This document shows, in pieces, positions 1 through 5,360 of a DNA stretch of 15,328 nucleotides. The notes under the pieces were generated by a model. That model worked only from the letters and a program-made list of their open reading frames with translations. It did no database searches and had not been told where the DNA came from. The DNA is from Candidatus Magasanikiibacteriota bacterium (lineage in GTDB: Bacteria; Patescibacteriota; Patescibacteriia; Magasanikbacterales; UBA10003). The stretch spans positions 1 through 15,328 of the forward strand of contig DOQH01000032.1 of assembly GCA_003514455.1 (NCBI GenBank). Direction: 5' to 3'. Numbering within the stretch: the stretch's first letter is position 1; each line of letters begins with the position of its first letter. The position numbers were made by a program, and so were the translations under genes.

Positions 1-26
1 TGTCGGATAAGCCGGCACATTGTCGG
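1..26 (+). other. Right end of an attC-like site, cut by the window edge
   Basis: The window opens inside what looks like the 3' half of a recombination site. The bases GCCGGCACA are followed by the cassette start TTGTCGGA, with the crossover between 19 and 20. The base before TT is A, as in the sites ending at 3879 and 9668, not G as in the other sites. The left half is outside the window, so the fold cannot be judged. The call rests on the start of cassette 1 matching its own right end. Confidence 0.5.
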
Positions 27-50
27 AAATAAAATTTTTTCTAATTCATT

Positions 51-61
51 TATAATAAGGA
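51..61 (+). promoter_or_regulatory. Possible -10 box and distant Shine-Dalgarno of the Nudix gene
   Basis: TATAAT at 51-56 is a perfect -10 hexamer, but no convincing -35 lies 16-18 bases upstream because that stretch is inside the terminal repeat. AAGGA at 57-61 is the only ribosome-binding-like sequence, 16 bases before the ATG, which is long. If -10 is used, the transcript would start around 63 and lack the AAGGA. Weak evidence in both cases. Confidence 0.3.
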
Positions 62-77
62 AATAATAAAAAAACGT

Positions 78-485
78 ATGGAGAATAGACCAAAAGTCGG
101 GGTCGGGGTGTGCGTTATAAAAGACGGCAAAGTGCTCTTCGGCAAACGAATTAATTCGCATGGTGATGGTTCTTGGTGTTTTCCTGGTGGTCACCTTGAA
201 TTTAATGAATCATGGGAAGAATGTGCTGCTCGTGAAACTGCCGAAGAATCAGGTTTGAGCATTAAAAACGTGCACTTTGCTACGGCAACCAACGACATTT
301 TTCCTAAAGAAGGTAAACACTATGTTACAATAATAATGGCTGGCGAATATGAATCGGGCGAGTTGAAAATTATGGAACCGGAAAAATGTGAGCAATGGGG
401 CTGGTTTGCGTGGGACAACATACCCCGACCCCTTTTTATTCCATTGGATAATCTGATCAAGCAAGGTTTTAATCCTTTTGAATAA
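78..485 (+). CDS. NUDT15-like Nudix hydrolase
   Basis: This 135-residue protein has a complete Nudix box: G38, E44, R52-E53, E56-E57 and G59-L60, fitting GX5EX7REUXEEXGU. The acidic residues bind the metal that hydrolyses a nucleoside diphosphate linked to another group. Several stretches resemble eukaryotic NUDT15/MTH2: PGGHLEF, WEECAARET, KNVHFA, HYVTIIM, PEKCEQW and a C-terminal QGFNPF. NUDT15 relatives act on (d)NTPs, including oxidised or modified ones, but the substrate here is inferred from family only. The length is normal for a one-domain member. It is the only gene in cassette 1 and its stop codon lies in the right terminal repeat. ATG 78 is the first codon that keeps the N-terminal beta strand (KVGVGVCVIKDGKVL). 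A nucleotide-cleaning enzyme is a plausible portable cargo. Confidence 0.93.
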   Translation: MENRPKVGVGVCVIKDGKVLFGKRINSHGDGSWCFPGGHLEFNESWEECAARETAEESGLSIKNVHFATATNDIFPKEGKHYVTIIMAGEYESGELKIMEPEKCEQWGWFAWDNIPRPLFIPLDNLIKQGFNPFE

Positions 486-508
486 ATGAATTAGAAAAAA
501 TTTTACAT

Positions 509-641
509 CCGACAACACCAAATATCTGGCTCAAAAGTTTTGCCTTATTAGATTTTTAAATTAAGGAACGCAAAACTTTTTCGACCCAAATTTGCTTTCG
601 TTACACTCCAGCAAACTTCAGATATTTGGATACGTTGTCTG
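509..641 (+). other. attC-like recombination site 1 (three-armed)
   Basis: R'' box CCGACAAC (509-516), spacer A, stem 1 CCAAATATCTG (518-528) pairing with CAGATATTTGG (619-629), spacer ATAC, then G634^TT. Inside are stem 2 AAAAGTTTTGC (533-543) with GCAAAACTTTT (570-580) and stem 3 TTTGC (591-595) with GCAAA (611-615). Single-stranded junctions are GCTC (529-532), TCGACCCAAA (581-590) and CTT (616-618). R'' is complementary to the start of cassette 1 (TTGTCGGA at 20), as expected for an integrated cassette. Confidence 0.8.
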
Positions 642-1446
642 AAATAATTTTTTTCTAGTGCTATGAAAACATTAATTCTTACTTCAAGCGGTCAATTCAT
701 CACCGCCAACAATGTGGATGATTTTTTGCCGAAGAAAATAGCAGATTGTAAAATTGCATATATTACAACTGCCTCGAAAAAAGTTAATGATACTGGCTAT
801 GTCGAAAGGCATCGACAAAAAATGGACGAGCTGAACTTCTCCTATACAGAAATAGATATTGCAGGTAAAAATGAAGACGAATTAAAAAAGGCACTCGACG
901 GGCATGATATCATAATGGTTGAGGGTGGAAACACGTTTTATTTGTTGAAAGCTGTCCGCGAGAGTGGCTTTGAAAATGTTATCAAGGGTTTGATTGAAAA
1001 AGGTGTGGTTTATGTAGGCTCAAGTGCTGGCTCATATATTGCGTGCCCGTCGATCATAATGGCAACATGGTCAACTCGTGATTTTGATAGATGTGGAATT
1101 ATAGAGTACTCGGCTATGAATTTAGTGCCTTTTTTAATTAAGGCTCATTACACGCCTGACATGAAAGAAATGTTAAGTGAAAAAACAAAAGACCTGCAAT
1201 ATCAAATGAGAGTGTTAAACGATGACCAGGCTATTTTAGTAAGAGACGGAGAAGTTCAGCTCTTGGGTAGCGGTGATGAGATAGTATTGTAGGGCGATAT
1301 TACAACGACGAAAAAAATTACATCAGACAACACGGCATATCCGGTTCAGGAATTTTTCACAATTATATTTTAAGGTAAGAAAAATTCCTTCTCCCAAATT
1401 TTTGTTCCGCTATCGCTGCACAAAAACTTCGGATGATGCCGATACG
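635..1446 (+). mobile_element. Integron-like gene cassette 2 (peptidase E-like gene)
   Basis: Starts TTGTCTGAAATAA at 635 and ends at the crossover 1446/1447. Bases 635-655 are the reverse complement of 1310-1330 at 19 of 21 positions. The only mismatches are the same AA/CA pair seen in cassettes 1, 3, 5 and 6. The core differs from cassette 1 by one base on each end, changed in a compensating way (TTGTCTGA with CAGACAA, against TTGTCGGA with CCGACAA), so each core tracks its own cassette. Confidence 0.8.
663..1292 (+). CDS. Peptidase E-like protein (family S51)
   Basis: A 209-residue protein with the class I glutamine-amidotransferase-like fold of peptidase E. Recognisable motifs are MVEGGNTFYLL (residues 85-95), a strand-turn preceding the nucleophile GSSAGS (119-124, nucleophile by family Ser121) and AHYTPD with His162 as the likely catalytic histidine. 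Peptidase E (PepE) members cleave Asp-X dipeptides; relatives include cyanophycinase, so exact substrate is open. Length is close to that of bacterial PepE (about 230). There is no signal peptide, so it should be cytoplasmic. The start ATG at 663 lies only 7 bases after the left terminal repeat and has no Shine-Dalgarno sequence, so translation is leaderless or the gene depends on an upstream transcript. It is the single gene of cassette 2. Confidence 0.88.
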   Translation: MKTLILTSSGQFITANNVDDFLPKKIADCKIAYITTASKKVNDTGYVERHRQKMDELNFSYTEIDIAGKNEDELKKALDGHDIIMVEGGNTFYLLKAVRESGFENVIKGLIEKGVVYVGSSAGSYIACPSIIMATWSTRDFDRCGIIEYSAMNLVPFLIKAHYTPDMKEMLSEKTKDLQYQMRVLNDDQAILVRDGEVQLLGSGDEIVL

Positions 1447-1453
1447 TTATGTG
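1324..1453 (+). other. attC-like recombination site 2 (three-armed)
   Basis: R'' CAGACAAC (1324-1331), spacer A, stem 1 CGGCATATCCG (1333-1343) with CGGATGATGCCG (1430-1441, one extra G as an extrahelical base), spacer ATAC, G1446^TT. Stem 2 is GGAATTTTTC (1349-1358) with GAAAAATTCC (1379-1388). Stem 3 is TTTTTGT (1399-1405) with ACAAAAA (1420-1426). Junctions are GTTCA (1344-1348), TTCTCCCAAA (1389-1398) and CTT (1427-1429). Stems differ completely from site 1 while the junctions match. The stretch 1293-1635 otherwise holds no gene. Confidence 0.82.
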
Positions 1454-1471
1454 AAATACATGTTTTCCTTT

Positions 1472-1487
1472 TTGGGCTATCGCCCAA
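1472..1487 (+). repeat. Small hairpin inside the left terminal repeat of cassette 3
   Basis: TTGGGC-TATC-GCCCAA forms a 6-bp stem with a 4-base loop. At the matching place in the right repeat (3607-3624) sits AATTCGC-TAAG-GCGAATT, a different stem with a related loop (GCTANNGC). A third relative, GGC-TAAC-GCC, occurs near 9704-9713 in the leader of cassette 8. The stem sequence varies while the hairpin is kept. Confidence 0.6.
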
Positions 1488-1585
1488 GCTTTTAAAAGAA
1501 AGTGAATTTGATTTTTATTTTTTTATAGAGGGGGGTATAAGGTGTTTTCTCCGCTCCCGTTGGTCACTCCGAAAAGCCTTTTTGA

Positions 1586-1614
1586 TTGAATTTTGCTTTA
1601 ATTTAAGCTATAAT
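1586..1614 (+). promoter_or_regulatory. Promoter inside cassette 3
   Basis: TTGAAT (1586-1591), a 17-base spacer and a perfect TATAAT (1609-1614) make a strong sigma70-type promoter. The transcript would begin near 1621, about 15 bases before the ATG at 1636, giving a very short leader. It lies between the left terminal repeat and the gene, so it would travel with the cassette and remove the dependence on an external cassette promoter. Confidence 0.7.
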
Positions 1615-1635
1615 TAACAGATTAAAATATAAAAT

Positions 1636-3519
1636 ATGGATAACTTAGAACAAAGATTCGCGCAACAAGCTCACGCAGAAAAGCCTGCTGGCGAACCCAC
1701 AACAGAAACTGCCGAAATCGTTGCTCAAACTATTGAGCAGATTAAACGAACCTTACTTGACCCTCACGCTATTTCGCAAAAATATGACATTGAAAGTCGT
1801 CAAGCTGTTGAAGCAGAAATTTCCGAAGTGAAGACACGTACAGCCACGGTTAGTAAAAGTATTACAGGAAAAACAGAAACGCTCGGACAAAAAGAACAAA
1901 GAGCCAGGGAACTGGACGCACTCAAAGCTGAAAGAGTTTTAGTATTGGAACAACGACTTGAAACCATAGCCGCACGCCTAAAAAAACTTTTCAGAATCAA
2001 GGACAAGTCTGTAGCTGAAATACAAACAGAAATCGGCTCAATTGAAACAGAAATGGAAGATCTTACCACACAAGCACTACAACTCCGCCGAGAGATAGAA
2101 CAGCTTGCTCAAGAACAATCGGTATTACCAGACCCCAAAAAAATGCTTGAAGCATATTACGCAAAAATGGAAACAATGCCATTGTCGAATGAAGAAAAAA
2201 GAGAATTGCTTCGTCCAGAAGTGCTTGCCGAACTTAGCACCGAAGAATACATCGCATTATGGCGCAGGCTGAATCCCCATTTCCTTTCGCACGTTACGCG
2301 ACAAGGATTTCGAGATCATAACGCCATGGTCTATCACTCCGCTGGCTTGCAAGAATTTCACGACGGATTAACAAGCGTATTACGAGACCAAAAACTGCTT
2401 CGTCCACCAATGGCAGTCCGAAACGGCTTGCTTGCAAGAGATGAAGCGTCCATACGAAAATTTCTTGAAGATTGGGCATTGCAAGCCGAAGACGAGGAAG
2501 AGTCAAAGAAACGACTTAACGCTCAACTCAACCATTCACTTGCCACAGCTCCAAATTATCCCGACAAAACAGCCGTCCATTTTGCCGCTCAAATAGTGGC
2601 TAATGGATATTATGGAGGTGAAAGCAATAACGAGGTTTTCTTTTTGTACCCGTCCGATGTTTTGGCTTCACAGCACGACTATGCTTTCAATGGCTGGGAA
2701 AAGGACTTCACAAAACCCCAAAGCGAAACAAAATGGAACGATGTTTTTGTTTGGCCTTCAACGATAGACAATCCAGGTATTTCAGTTGACGCAGGTGTAG
2801 TTTTTCTGCCAGAAAACACACCGGTTGATCCACAAACTGGCTCAAAATATGCTTCCGAAGCCAAAATTGTTGACGGTAAAGAAAAAAGAGTCATGGTTGA
2901 AGATGAAAAACTTGTTTCTGCTTTTGTCGCGTGGGCGGAAAATCTAACTGATGAATCACCAGCTATTCAAGCATTTAACAAACACAGAGAAAATAATTTT
3001 AGAGGCGATACTGAACAAAAAACATGTTATGAAGTATTCAAAAATGAAATTATGAAATTGGGGTTTGCTGAAGATGTCGCATTGGACATAACTTACAATT
3101 TATTCGGTGATGCTTCAGGAATATATTATGCTTATCCAGATAGTGGTCAACTGGGTTTTGGTGATTCGAAGAAAGATGTGGCCATTCAAAAATTACGCTC
3201 CGCAAGCGCAAATTGGAAAAGAGCAGAAAACACTGTAATCGCCAAAGAATATTGGGAAGCATATTTTGAGCAACATCCAGAACAAAAACCAAAGCACCTT
3301 GTTTTTTATGACGGCACACCAACAACTGCAATCCACGAATTTCAAAATAGACACAATATAGGGCAAGCCAACACATCAGAAAAAGAAGGTGATTTACTCG
3401 GTTTTGATAATCGCCATGTTAGTGATATGCACGAAGACCCAAGAGCAAAGCGAGGATATAATGAACTTGTGACAACTGCTCACAGAATTATAGAAAAGCA
3501 TTACCGAACAAAAAAATAA
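1636..3519 (+). CDS. Large orphan protein with N-terminal coiled coil
   Basis: A 627-residue protein I do not recognise. Residues 1-30 are polar and disordered-looking. Roughly 60-170 is a charged, heptad-like coiled coil (long runs of E, K, Q, L, with RLKKLFRIKDKS in the middle). Residues 185 onward look globular: around 200-260 there are many histidines and aromatic residues (LNPHFLSHVTRQGFRDHNAM), and the last 100 residues contain several His and Asp (HEFQNRHNIG, NRHVSDMHEDPRAKRGYNEL). No signal peptide, no membrane segment and no known catalytic signature is visible. Leader is short and lacks a Shine-Dalgarno site, but a good promoter sits just upstream. It is the only gene of cassette 3. 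Function unknown; I would not assign one from sequence alone. Confidence 0.85.
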   Translation: MDNLEQRFAQQAHAEKPAGEPTTETAEIVAQTIEQIKRTLLDPHAISQKYDIESRQAVEAEISEVKTRTATVSKSITGKTETLGQKEQRARELDALKAERVLVLEQRLETIAARLKKLFRIKDKSVAEIQTEIGSIETEMEDLTTQALQLRREIEQLAQEQSVLPDPKKMLEAYYAKMETMPLSNEEKRELLRPEVLAELSTEEYIALWRRLNPHFLSHVTRQGFRDHNAMVYHSAGLQEFHDGLTSVLRDQKLLRPPMAVRNGLLARDEASIRKFLEDWALQAEDEEESKKRLNAQLNHSLATAPNYPDKTAVHFAAQIVANGYYGGESNNEVFFLYPSDVLASQHDYAFNGWEKDFTKPQSETKWNDVFVWPSTIDNPGISVDAGVVFLPENTPVDPQTGSKYASEAKIVDGKEKRVMVEDEKLVSAFVAWAENLTDESPAIQAFNKHRENNFRGDTEQKTCYEVFKNEIMKLGFAEDVALDITYNLFGDASGIYYAYPDSGQLGFGDSKKDVAIQKLRSASANWKRAENTVIAKEYWEAYFEQHPEQKPKHLVFYDGTPTTAIHEFQNRHNIGQANTSEKEGDLLGFDNRHVSDMHEDPRAKRGYNELVTTAHRIIEKHYRTKK

Positions 3520-3525
3520 TAAGGT

Positions 3526-3575
3526 GTTTGGGCGAGGGGCAATTCACCCCCCGCCCCTCTTGCCCTCGCCCAAAC
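3526..3575 (+). repeat. GC-rich hairpin with C-rich loop after the cassette 3 gene
   Basis: GTTTGGGCGAGGGGCAA (3526-3542) pairs with TTGCCCTCGCCCAAAC (3560-3575), with one bulged G. The loop TTCACCCCCCGCCCCTC starts TTCACCCC and ends CCCCTC, exactly as in the hairpin at 7690-7740 in cassette 6, while the stem sequences differ. No T run follows on either strand, so an ordinary intrinsic terminator is unlikely. It lies just inside the right terminal repeat. Confidence 0.65.
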
Positions 3576-3642
3576 GAAAAAATCAAATCCACTTTCTTTT
3601 AAAAGCAATTCGCTAAGGCGAATTAAAGGAAAACATGTACAT

Positions 3643-3730
3643 CACATAACAAGTTGTATCTGGTTGCGGCTTTTTACAAAAGCCTCCACCCAAATTGCTA
3701 CGCAACTTCAGATACAACTAACGTTTTGCA
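3643..3730 (+). other. attC-like recombination site 3 (three-armed, compact)
   Basis: R'' CACATAAC (3643-3650), spacer A, stem 1 AGTTGTATCTG (3652-3662) with CAGATACAACT (3709-3719), spacer AAC, G3723^TT. Stem 2 GGCTTT (3668-3673) with AAAGCC (3679-3684); stem 3 TTGC (3695-3698) with GCAA (3702-3705). Junctions GTTGC (3663-3667), TCCACCCAAA (3685-3694), CTT (3706-3708). This is the shortest version of the three-armed site, with loops of 5 and 3 bases, and shows the minimal element. R'' matches the start TTATGTGA of cassette 3. Confidence 0.82.
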
Positions 3731-3879
3731 AAATTGCTTCGCTCTTTTGCAAAATGGGCTGCGGCTGCGCCTCGTTCGGCTAGCCGCTCGCTGCGCTCGC
3801 GACAACGCCGAACTCGGTGTATGCGAAATCCCTTCCACGCCTTGCGGCGGGTCGGGACTGTCGCATACACCGCAGCCCA
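3724..3879 (+). mobile_element. Gene-less cassette 4
   Basis: This 156-bp unit runs from the crossover 3723/3724 (start TTTTGCAAAAT) to 3879/3880 and consists almost entirely of its own recombination site. Only about 25 bases separate the start from the R'' box GCAAAAT (3749-3755), which is complementary to the start. No open frame in it looks like a gene. The frames crossing it on both strands are artefacts of the hairpin arms. Gene-less cassettes are known from classical integrons. Confidence 0.65.
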
Positions 3880-3886
3880 TTAGGCG
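3749..3886 (+). other. attC-like recombination site 4 (A^TT type)
   Basis: R'' GCAAAAT (3749-3755), then GGGCTGCGG (3756-3764) pairing with CCGCAGCCC (3870-3878), and crossover A3879^TT. Inside are stem 2 GTTCGGC...GCCGAAC and a long arm with GGTGTATGCGA pairing with TCGCATACACC, capped by CGCC-TTGC-GGCG. The junction motifs of sites 1, 2, 3 and 6 (CCCAAA, CTT) are absent, so this is a second structural class. Bases 3763-3881 match 9552-9670 at 117 of 119 positions. The pair AAT/ATT replaces the usual AAC/GTT on both strands. Confidence 0.7.
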
Positions 3887-4288
3887 AAACGCAACTTTCA
3901 TAGAATGATTAATTTCTTAGAAAACCTTACCGTTGCAGACTACATTCAAATTTCAATTTTTGTAGTACTTTTTTGGTATTCTTGGGAAACCCACCAATTA
4001 AGAAAATGGCAAAAACGACAAGCTCAGTTGACTGTCCTGGATTTGGATATGCAAAGAGTACGACATGGAGCAACAAGTCGCACAAATCCGACTCCATATA
4101 GCGAGCCACTTCCTCTCATTATTAGAAATATTTATGAGCGAGGAAAGTTTGATCCAAAGATATTGTATTCACGTGCATATCACCAACCTCTTTCTTTTAC
4201 CCAAAAAGTACTACAAAAGTTAGTGAATTTATTTAAGAAATGAAAGTTGCGCATCGCCTAACACGGGCTAGCCGGCTAGCCCGAAACG
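3880..4288 (+). mobile_element. Integron-like gene cassette 5 (small membrane protein)
   Basis: Starts TTAGGCGAAACGCAAC at 3880 and ends at 4288/4289. Bases 3880-3901 are the reverse complement of 4240-4261 at 20 of 22 positions; the mismatches are again the two bases after the core. The core pair TTAGGC/GCCTAA matches the classical TTRRRY/RYYYAA consensus perfectly. Total length of 409 bp is typical of a one-gene cassette. Confidence 0.8.
3905..4243 (+). CDS. Small single-pass membrane protein, unknown function
   Basis: A 112-residue protein with a short N-terminal stretch, one hydrophobic segment at about residues 13-26 (YIQISIFVVLFWYSW), then a basic, soluble tail of some 85 residues rich in Arg, Lys and Gln. 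The likely topology is N-out with the tail in the cytoplasm, judging from the positive charges after the segment. No family is recognised. The ATG at 3905 lies 3 bases after the left terminal repeat and the stop lies inside the right one, so the gene occupies the whole cassette. No promoter or Shine-Dalgarno sequence is visible; expression would need an upstream transcript or leaderless translation. The location between two clear sites supports its being a real gene. Confidence 0.65.
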   Translation: MINFLENLTVADYIQISIFVVLFWYSWETHQLRKWQKRQAQLTVLDLDMQRVRHGATSRTNPTPYSEPLPLIIRNIYERGKFDPKILYSRAYHQPLSFTQKVLQKLVNLFKK

Positions 4289-4295
4289 TTCGGAA
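4255..4295 (+). other. attC-like recombination site 5 (minimal palindrome)
   Basis: R'' CGCCTAAC (4255-4262), spacer A, then a perfect 20-base palindrome (4264-4283, CGGGCTAGCC with GGCTAGCCCG), spacer AAAC, G4288^TT. This is a 41-bp site without side arms. The asymmetric spacer (one base on the left, AAAC on the right) is the same as in the three-armed sites, so the outer architecture is shared even though the inner arms are missing. Confidence 0.75.
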
Positions 4296-4374
4296 ATAAA
4301 TTATTTTCATTTTAAGATTTTTTTGATAATTGAGGGGCGAATTTTGATGATTATTTGATAAGGGGAAATATGGT

Positions 4375-4408
4375 GTCCCGCCCGTATGTTCGGGTGGGAC
4401 GATTTTTT
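4375..4408 (+). terminator. Intrinsic terminator at the entry of cassette 6
   Basis: GTCCCGCCCG (4375-4384) pairs with CGGGTGGGAC (4391-4400, one G-T wobble) around a TATGTT loop, and is followed by GATTTTTTT. The T run is on the plus strand, so it stops rightward transcripts arriving from cassettes 1-5. It does not fit as a terminator of the leftward regulator gene, whose stop codon overlaps the T run. It would shield that gene from antisense read-through. Confidence 0.75.
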
Positions 4409-5142
4409 TATTTTGCTTGATTCCAAATTATATTCCACATCGACCGCAACGTCTGCGCGATTGCTCTATCTTCAATAATTACGCCGGCATACGGACGGCG
4501 AAATGATAGTAGAGCGATTTTGTCGCCATAAATATTTATCTCTGTTTCAAAATTTACGTCTTTGATAAACCGCGTTTCTCTCAAATGCTCGGCGTCCTTC
4601 GCTCGTACTTTTTGCGCTTGAACCCCTTCTTTCGCAATTGAAAATGCCTTGATATTCTTTTCAGTGCGACGTTTTGGATAATTCCACATCCAATCTAATT
4701 CGATTGTCTCAAACATTCTCTCGTAGTCGGAAATTTCATAAATCGTTGCGCCCTCATTAAGCGTATCCTCATAGATTCGTTTCAATCCCTCCACGCCTTG
4801 ATAAAATTTCACTTTTGGTTTTTCGCTTGGTAGATTGTAGATACTCAAAAACTCCGGCAGCATCTCTTCAAACTGCTTTTTTTGTTCATCCGCTTTTTTT
4901 AGCAAGACGCGTGGATCTTCGGCGGTCAAGAGAATTTTTTTGCCGTGTTTAACTTCGGTGATAAACCCGCGTGCTTTCATATCCTCAAGGAAGTTATACA
5001 CGCTCGTTCGTTTGACTCCGGCCTTGTCGGATACTTCCTGTACGGTCGCGCTACCAAGTTCAAGACAGGCTAAGTAAACTTTAGCTTCTTTTTCATTCAA
5101 ACCTAAATTTTGGAGAATTGTAGTTAAATTTATAGTTTTCAT
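4408..5142 (-). CDS. TrmB-type transcriptional regulator
   Basis: From ATG at 5142 this encodes 244 residues. An N-terminal winged helix-turn-helix (about residues 8-65: LGLNEKEAKVYLACLELG, then VQEVSDKAGVKRTSVYNFLEDMKARGFI) is typical of the TrmB family. A linking coiled stretch (about 80-100) follows, then a C-terminal effector-like domain beginning KFYQGVEGLKRIYEDTL. A longer frame reaches a TTG at 5202, but that TTG is the -35 box of the gene's own promoter and MKTINLTTILQNLGL is a normal start for the family. The gene is divergent from the radical SAM pair, with a palindrome between its promoter and start, suggesting it regulates itself and possibly the pair. TrmB-type proteins often sense sugars or other small ligands; the ligand here is unknown. 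Confidence 0.88.
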   Translation of the reverse strand: MKTINLTTILQNLGLNEKEAKVYLACLELGSATVQEVSDKAGVKRTSVYNFLEDMKARGFITEVKHGKKILLTAEDPRVLLKKADEQKKQFEEMLPEFLSIYNLPSEKPKVKFYQGVEGLKRIYEDTLNEGATIYEISDYERMFETIELDWMWNYPKRRTEKNIKAFSIAKEGVQAQKVRAKDAEHLRETRFIKDVNFETEINIYGDKIALLSFRRPYAGVIIEDRAIAQTLRSMWNIIWNQAK

Positions 5143-5160
5143 AGGTATATAATTATATCC

Positions 5161-5175
5161 GTCTATATTATAGAC
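5161..5175. promoter_or_regulatory. Palindromic operator candidate
   Basis: GTCTATA-T-TATAGAC is a perfect 7+1+7 palindrome just downstream of the -10 box of the regulator promoter, where a bound repressor would block initiation. A weaker dyad, GGTATATAATTATATCC (5144-5160), lies next to it. Two copies of the self-complementary octamer AATATATT (5220-5227 and 5233-5240) sit upstream of the radical SAM promoter, 13 bases apart. Binding by the TrmB-type protein is inferred from position. Confidence 0.55.
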
Positions 5176-5202
5176 AATATCATATATCCGCCATGTTGTC
5201 AA
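5174..5202 (-). promoter_or_regulatory. Promoter of the TrmB-type regulator
   Basis: On the minus strand, TTGACA (5202-5197) is followed after 17 bases by TATTGT (5179-5174). The transcript would start near 5167, inside the palindrome 5161-5175, about 25 bases before the ATG at 5142. Confidence 0.6.
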
Positions 5203-5265
5203 TAGTATTGTAATTTAGTAATATATTAAAGCAATATATTTTAATCAAAATTTATGTCTAAAAAC

Positions 5266-5293
5266 TTGACAAATCCAACACATTTGCTACGAT
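5266..5293 (+). promoter_or_regulatory. Promoter of the radical SAM pair
   Basis: TTGACA (5266-5271), a 16-base spacer and TACGAT (5288-5293). The predicted transcript starts near 5300, exactly where a perfect hairpin begins (TTCTCCAC 5300-5307, loop ATAGC, GTGGAGAA 5313-5320). A 5'-terminal hairpin may stabilise the message. The ribosome site AAAGGGGG (5348-5355) is strong and well spaced from the ATG at 5361. Confidence 0.65.
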
Positions 5294-5360
5294 TTAGTGT
5301 TCTCCACATAGCGTGGAGAAGTTCTTTCACAATTAAACTCCAAAAAGAAAGGGGGTCATT

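Larger units (their letters stand above)
20..634 (+). mobile_element. Integron-like gene cassette 1 (Nudix gene)
   Basis: The unit begins TTGTCGGAAAT at 20 and ends with the attC-like site whose crossover is 634/635. Its first 31 bases (20-50) are the reverse complement of 485-515, except for two adjacent positions (AA at 28-29 against CA on the other end). A normal integron cassette shows only about 7 complementary bases here. The right arm overlaps the stop codon of the Nudix gene, so the coding region fills almost the whole space between the arms. No transposase and no target duplication are seen. Confidence 0.8.
1447..3723 (+). mobile_element. Integron-like gene cassette 3 (627-residue orphan)
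   Basis: Starts TTATGTGAAATACATG at 1447 and ends at 3723/3724. The left 70 bases (1447-1516) match the reverse complement of 3577-3649 nearly throughout: core, the two-base AA/CA mismatch, TACATGTTTTCCTTT, then a small hairpin of different sequence on each side, then GCTTTTAAAAGAAAGTG and an AT-rich tail with one substitution. This is a 70-bp terminal inverted repeat, far beyond a classical cassette end. Confidence 0.8.

Noticed and set aside
20..515. Transposon or MITE interpretation of the inverted repeats
   Set aside because: There is no transposase in any unit, no target-site duplication, and the variable core of each unit matches the R'' box of a foldable site outside the repeat, which transposons do not show.
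1402..1617. Plus-strand open frame of 71 codons
   Set aside because: It runs through recombination site 2 and the left terminal repeat of cassette 3, starts inside stem 3 and has no conserved features. The promoter at 1586-1614 lies within it.
3654..3908. Open frames on both strands across 3654-3908
   Set aside because: They read the hairpin arms of sites 3 and 4. The same peptide text recurs at 9464-9676 because of the 119-bp repeat, not because of a protein family.
5143..5202. TTG start at 5202 for the TrmB-type regulator
   Set aside because: The TTG is the first half of a good -35 box, the extra residues are not family-like, and ATG 5142 gives a standard N-terminus.
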